From contig CALFSY010000135.1 of assembly GCA_937916365.1 (NCBI GenBank), forward strand, positions 1 through 9,531: DNA of 9,531 bases, written 5' to 3'. The notes beneath the pieces are model-generated. The model saw only the letters and a list, made by a program, of their open reading frames with translations, did not search any database and had not been told where the DNA came from. Every line of letters begins with the position of its first letter. The first letter of the stretch is position 1. The translations under genes and the position numbers were made by a program. The stretch comes from an uncultured Jannaschia sp. (GTDB taxonomy: Bacteria > Pseudomonadota > Alphaproteobacteria > Rhodobacterales > Rhodobacteraceae). Positions 6,410 through 9,531 of the stretch are shown in pieces.

Positions 6410-7126
6410 TCACAAAGTTTCCGGCAAATGCGCGTCTGTTGCCAAAGCCACAAGCGCCTGGCCAAGCGCCAAACCGCCATCATTTGCAGGCACTTTGTGG
6501 TGCATTAAAACCGGCACATCCGATAGCGCCTGTGCCATCAATGAAAGCAGCGTCGCATTTTGAAAACACCCCCCCGATAATGCCACTGCATTGACCTGCC
6601 CAGCCGCAACCATTGCGCGTGCCTGGGTCGCAAAAGCATGGGCCAGACCTGCATGAAAACGGGCGGCCATGACCGCAGGCTCGCGGCCAACACGGCGGTC
6701 GCGGGCCCAGGCTTGGAACATGGGCGCAGGGTCTAACATACCGGCCGTAAACAGCATCGGATATGGTGCATCGAACCCTTCTGGCGCGGCACGGGCCAAA
6801 CATTCTAGGCGTATTGCGGCCTCACCCTCATAACTTTGCGCGCCGGATAACACATCCAACGCGGCAGCAAAGGCATCAAACAACCGCCCTGCGCTTGACG
6901 AAAGCGGCGCGTTGATGCCACGCGCTGCCGCTTGCCGCAATAGGGTCAGATCACGCCCCTGCAAAAGATCATCGGCCAATGCTGCCAGACCCGCCGCGTC
7001 CAACCGCACCAAAAGGTTGCGCCACGGGTCACGTTGGGCGGCATCCCCGCCAATCAGAGGCGCGGGGGCCAACCAAGTGGCGCGTTCAAAACCGCTATAA
7101 TCCCCGATTAAAATCTCCCCCCCCCC
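6410..7126 (-). CDS. hypF: HypF C-terminal part, out of frame with its N-terminal part
   Basis: This is the rest of HypF in the next reading frame, beginning at the G10 run. It opens with EILIGDYSGFERATWL, which continues the WGGE(x)LxGDYxGFER motif of HypF without a missing residue once one G is dropped. About 235 residues follow with the usual end of the Kae1-like carbamoyltransferase domain: APLSSSAGRLFDAFAAALD, YEGEAAIRLE, ALSGGCFQNATLL and KVPANDGGLALGQA. No other damage is visible. This frame stays open upstream of the run for about 87 codons (to 7387), but that translation is a shadow of the other frame and not HypF-like. The stop is at 6410, 212 bases before hupS. On its own the fragment has no sensible start site; it depends on correction of the frame. 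Confidence 0.85.
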   Translation of the reverse strand, partial: GGGEILIGDYSGFERATWLAPAPLIGGDAAQRDPWRNLLVRLDAAGLAALADDLLQGRDLTLLRQAAARGINAPLSSSAGRLFDAFAAALDVLSGAQSYEGEAAIRLECLARAAPEGFDAPYPMLFTAGMLDPAPMFQAWARDRRVGREPAVMAARFHAGLAHAFATQARAMVAAGQVNAVALSGGCFQNATLLSLMAQALSDVPVLMHHKVPANDGGLALGQALVALATDAHLPETL

Positions 7127-8687
7127 AAATGGTGCCATCACACCCCAGGCCAAGCCCATCCAGAATAATGCCCGCAACGGGGCCACCGTCGCGCGGCCAC
7201 ATATTTTCAGCCAGGCAAGCGGCAAGATGTGCATGGTGATGTTGAACCTTAATAAGCGGAGCATCGGCCGCACGGGTGGCCGCGTGGGCCGAACTGCGAT
7301 ACCCATCATGCAGGTCGCAAGCAAACCATTCTGGCTTATGATCGAACAGCGCGGCGTAATCGGCATCGGCTTTGCGAAACTCTTCAAAACTTAACCGATC
7401 CTCCAAATCACCCAGATGATGGGACAACAGCGCGCGATCATCCTTTGTTAGGCAAAGCGCCGATTTCATCTGCCCGCCAAAGGCCAAAACCTGTGGCTCA
7501 TCGGCAAAACCTTTGGGCAGGGGCAATGTGCCTGGCACCTGCCCACGGGCCCGGCGCAGAATCATCGGCCCCTCGGGCGTTATCCGCTCAACACTGTCGT
7601 CAAGCCGCCGAACGATCTCTCGGTCGTGCATCAAATAACCATCGACGAAGTTGCGTAGTTTTACCCGTGCCTCCTTATTGCCGATCACCTGTGGTTCGCC
7701 GGACACATTGCCAGACGTCATCACCAACGGCCCACCAAAAACCTCGATCAACAGGTGGTGCAGCGGTGTGTAGGGCAGCATCCATCCCAGCGTATCTTGC
7801 CCCGGTGCGATGGCCATTGGCAGAGGTGTTCCGGCCATTGGCAACACCATAATCGGTGCGGCAGGAGCGCTAAGGCGCTCTGCCGCCTGGGGGCACACTT
7901 TGGCATGTTGGGCGATCATAGCCTGCGTGCCCATTAGGGCGAATGGTTTGCTTGGGCGGCGCTTGCGGTGGCGCAATCGGGTAATTGCGTCTGCGTTCCG
8001 CGCATCACAGGCAAGGTGAAAGCCACCCAACCCTTTCACCGCGACAATCGCACCAGTGGCCAATGCATCAGCGGCCTGGACGATGGCATTGCCGGGTTGC
8101 CTCATATCTTCAACCTCAAACCAAAGCTGCGGCCCGCACGCAGGGCACGCGATGGGTTGCGCGTGAAAACGTCTATCGTCTGGGTTTTCATATTCCCGTC
8201 GACAGTCCGGACAAAGATCAAAAACCTGCATAGAGGTCTGCGCACGATCATAAGGCAAGCGTCGCAGGATCGTGAATCGCGGGCCACACGCGGTGCAGTT
8301 GGTAAATGCATATCCGAAACGCCGTGCGTTTGCATCACAGATTTCGGCCACACACGCCGCGCATGTCGCGGCGTCGGGGGTTACGCCCGTTGCCGCAGCA
8401 CCGCCGGTTGAGGCGGCAATCGCAAACCCTTTTGGCATCGCGTCAAAGGTATGTGGGATGGCCTCAACCGTGTGCACCTCGGCAAGCGGCGGCGCCTGAG
8501 ATCGCAGCGCGCGCATAAAGGCCGACAAATCGCCGCCTATAGCGTGGATCAACACACCTTGGGTATCGTTTCGCACGTCGCCCGCGACCCCCATGCGCAA
8601 CGCAAGATGCCGCACAAAGGGGCGAAACCCAACACCTTGAACCTGACCGTGAACACGAATGCAAATCCCGCCTGACACCTTTGACAT
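7095..8687 (-). CDS. hypF: HypF N-terminal part (carbamoyltransferase, NiFe cyanide ligand synthesis), frame-broken
   Basis: HypF uses carbamoyl phosphate and ATP to carbamoylate the HypE C-terminal Cys, the source of the active-site cyanides. From the ATG at 8687 this part reads 530 residues. Order: acylphosphatase domain (about 8-95, GQVQGVGFRPF with Arg22, and Asn40); zinc fingers Cys109/112/131/134 and Cys159/162/181/184; YrdC-like domain (about 200-385, with KPFALM and TSGN); then the start of the Kae1-like domain with VQHHHAHLAAC (metal-binding His 483-487) and DGLGLGCDGTIWGG. After Trp521 the frame slips at a G10 run and ends in DFNRGL and a stop at 7095. The continuation is intact in the next frame; removing one G gives 758 residues, normal for HypF (E. 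coli 750). The ribosome binding site is weak; a TTG at 8702 and a GTG at 8690 are alternative starts. Confidence 0.9.
   Translation of the reverse strand: MSKVSGGICIRVHGQVQGVGFRPFVRHLALRMGVAGDVRNDTQGVLIHAIGGDLSAFMRALRSQAPPLAEVHTVEAIPHTFDAMPKGFAIAASTGGAAATGVTPDAATCAACVAEICDANARRFGYAFTNCTACGPRFTILRRLPYDRAQTSMQVFDLCPDCRREYENPDDRRFHAQPIACPACGPQLWFEVEDMRQPGNAIVQAADALATGAIVAVKGLGGFHLACDARNADAITRLRHRKRRPSKPFALMGTQAMIAQHAKVCPQAAERLSAPAAPIMVLPMAGTPLPMAIAPGQDTLGWMLPYTPLHHLLIEVFGGPLVMTSGNVSGEPQVIGNKEARVKLRNFVDGYLMHDREIVRRLDDSVERITPEGPMILRRARGQVPGTLPLPKGFADEPQVLAFGGQMKSALCLTKDDRALLSHHLGDLEDRLSFEEFRKADADYAALFDHKPEWFACDLHDGYRSSAHAATRAADAPLIKVQHHHAHLAACLAENMWPRDGGPVAGIILDGLGLGCDGTIWGGGDFNRGL
7117..7126 (-). 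repeat. G10 homopolymer run at the hypF frameshift
   Basis: Ten C on the plus strand are ten G in the hypF coding sense. Nine G would code Trp-Gly-Gly-Glu, the consensus HypF sequence at this point; ten shifts the frame by +1 and stops seven codons after the Trp. Other G runs nearby, G8 in hupL (4392-4399) and G7 in hypF (about 6569-6575), are in frame and code the expected residues. Confidence 0.95.
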
Positions 8688-8875
8688 CACTGCACCGTGC
8701 AATCTATTCGAGGATTAAAGTGGTAAGGCATCCAAATCATGATTTTTAGCGCCTAATCTTTATATAGGTCCTGCGTTCTGCATAAGGTATGATTTATCAA
8801 TGATTTTTACACACTGGTCCATACTGTATATGTCAACATACAATGGTATGAATGTGGGGTGCGGGGTGTTGGAAT
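8688..8875 (-). promoter_or_regulatory. hypF upstream spacer with TTGACA box and short palindromes
   Basis: No gene is seen. On the minus strand a perfect -35 hexamer TTGACA lies at 8836-8831, but the matching -10 is poor (TGTGTA at 17 bases, TGTAAA at 19). Around it are CATAC and GTATG arms (8820-8850) of an imperfect inverted repeat. Further down, AAATCATGATTT (8734-8745) is a perfect 12-bp palindrome, and a related sequence, TGATTTATCAATGATT, lies at 8790-8805. Each copy runs into a T-rich end (ATCATGATTTTTA and ATCAATGATTTTTA), so the two form a rough direct repeat about 60 bases apart. TATCAA-N4-TTT at 8795-8807 is one mismatch from the IHF consensus. A promoter for hypF with an operator is plausible but unproven. 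No terminator hairpin for the ABC permease was found. Confidence 0.35.
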
Positions 8876-9531
8876 TCATGCTGGGGCGCGATCAGCCCAT
8901 CCGGCAAAAATACGTTCCAGAAAAACCACCACATAAAATAGCACGATGCCCAGCGCAGCCAATGCAAAAAGCACGGCAAACATTAACGGATAATCGGCAC
9001 TGATCCGCCCACTATCGAACAGATCTCCCAAACCACGCCCATGGGGCGATACGATTTCCATCAAATTTGTGCCAATAAACGCCAGAGTGACCGCAACCTT
9101 CAAAGCACCAAAAAATTCTGGTAAGGTTTTGGGCAATGCGATTTTCCAAAAAATCGTGAACCGTGATGCCCCTAAACTGCGCAAAATATCGCGGTATTCG
9201 GGTTCTAATGTTGATAACCCAATCGAAACGGACACGGCGATTGGAAAAAACGAAATCATAAACGCGATCAATATCGTGTTAAAATTGTGCTGACCTACGA
9301 AAATCAGGGCAATAATCGGCACGACTGTTGCCTTTGGAATGGCGTTAAACCCCACCAAAAGCGGATAAAGACCTTCGCGCACGAGACGCGAAAACCCCAT
9401 AATCATGCCCAAAAACGTGCCCACCCCCACCGCAAGACCCAAACCAACCACCGTGCGCCACAGGGTTTCCCACGACTTTATCAAAAACAAATCCCAAAAC
9501 TGCACATAACGCGGGATCAAATCCGAAGGCG
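8876..9531 (-). CDS. ABC transporter permease, SsuC/TauC type, N-terminus cut by window edge
   Basis: About 217 residues are visible; the frame is open to the right edge, where PSDLIPRYVQFW reads like the segment just before the first core helix of this family. Roughly 30-50 N-terminal residues are likely missing. Several hydrophobic helices are seen (ETLWRTVVGLGLAVGVGTFLG, VVPIIALIFVG, ILIAFMISFFPIAVSV, and a C-terminal LMFAVLFALAALGIVLFYVV). The cytoplasmic EAA-type loop, EPEYRDILRSLGASRFTIFW with its conserved Gly and ALPKTLPEF following, is the contact for the ATPase. This is the permease family for sulfonates, taurine, nitrate and pyrimidine precursors; the substrate cannot be told from this subunit. 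The matching ATPase and binding protein should lie beyond the window. It is on the hup strand but 188 bases from hypF, and probably belongs to a separate operon. Confidence 0.9.
   Translation of the reverse strand, partial: PSDLIPRYVQFWDLFLIKSWETLWRTVVGLGLAVGVGTFLGMIMGFSRLVREGLYPLLVGFNAIPKATVVPIIALIFVGQHNFNTILIAFMISFFPIAVSVSIGLSTLEPEYRDILRSLGASRFTIFWKIALPKTLPEFFGALKVAVTLAFIGTNLMEIVSPHGRGLGDLFDSGRISADYPLMFAVLFALAALGIVLFYVVVFLERIFAGWADRAPA

Noticed and set aside
6410..7387. A separate 325-residue protein starting upstream of the G10 run
   Set aside because: The first 90 or so residues are an out-of-frame reading of the HypF Kae1 region; only the part after the G run looks like HypF. It is a fragment of one broken gene, not an independent gene.
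8790..8805. FNR/FnrN-type box before hypF
   Set aside because: Only one TTGAT half-site is present; the TGAT/ATCA arms are 2 bases apart rather than 4 between full half-sites.

Overview
The window is a [NiFe] hydrogenase (hup/hyp) gene cluster. Every gene I can support lies on the minus strand, so the biological order runs from high to low coordinates: ABC permease (partial, enters at the right edge), hypF, hupS, hupL, a small unnamed membrane-protein gene, hupC, hupD, hupF, hupG, hupH (partial, runs off the left edge). Gene content, order and moderate GC with AT-rich spacers suggest an alphaproteobacterium, perhaps of the Rhodobacterales. hypF directly upstream of hupS recalls the purple-bacterial hup locus. 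This placement is inference from synteny and protein style, not from a search.

Layout. 8876-9531: an SsuC/TauC-type ABC permease, probably unrelated to hydrogen metabolism and marking the edge of the cluster. 8688-8875: a spacer with a perfect TTGACA box and short palindromes. 6410-8687: hypF, whose frame is broken at a run of ten G (minus strand, 7117-7126); nine G would restore a normal HypF of about 758 residues. 6198-6409: hupS leader with a strong ribosome binding site. 2302-6197: hupS, hupL, the 73-residue gene and hupC, tightly packed and probably one transcript ending at a clear intrinsic terminator (2251-2281). 2033-2250: AT-rich leader with a candidate extended -10 promoter. 1-2032: hupD, hupF, hupG, hupH, a maturation operon that continues beyond the window.

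How the genes work together. HupS and HupL form a membrane-bound uptake hydrogenase exported by the Tat pathway on the HupS signal. HupC is the di-heme cytochrome b that anchors it and passes electrons to quinone. HupS has all six proximal-cluster cysteines of the oxygen-tolerant (group 1d) enzymes. HypF makes the cyanide ligands of the active-site iron, HupF is a HypC-like chaperone, HupD clips the HupL C-terminus after nickel insertion, and HupG and HupH assist small-subunit maturation.

Points deserving attention are the G10 frameshift in an otherwise intact hypF, the histidine-rich 73-residue membrane protein between hupL and hupC, and the split of a usually contiguous hupSLCDF block by a terminator and a new leader. 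I saw no mobile element, CRISPR array, tRNA or rRNA, and no radically new system.
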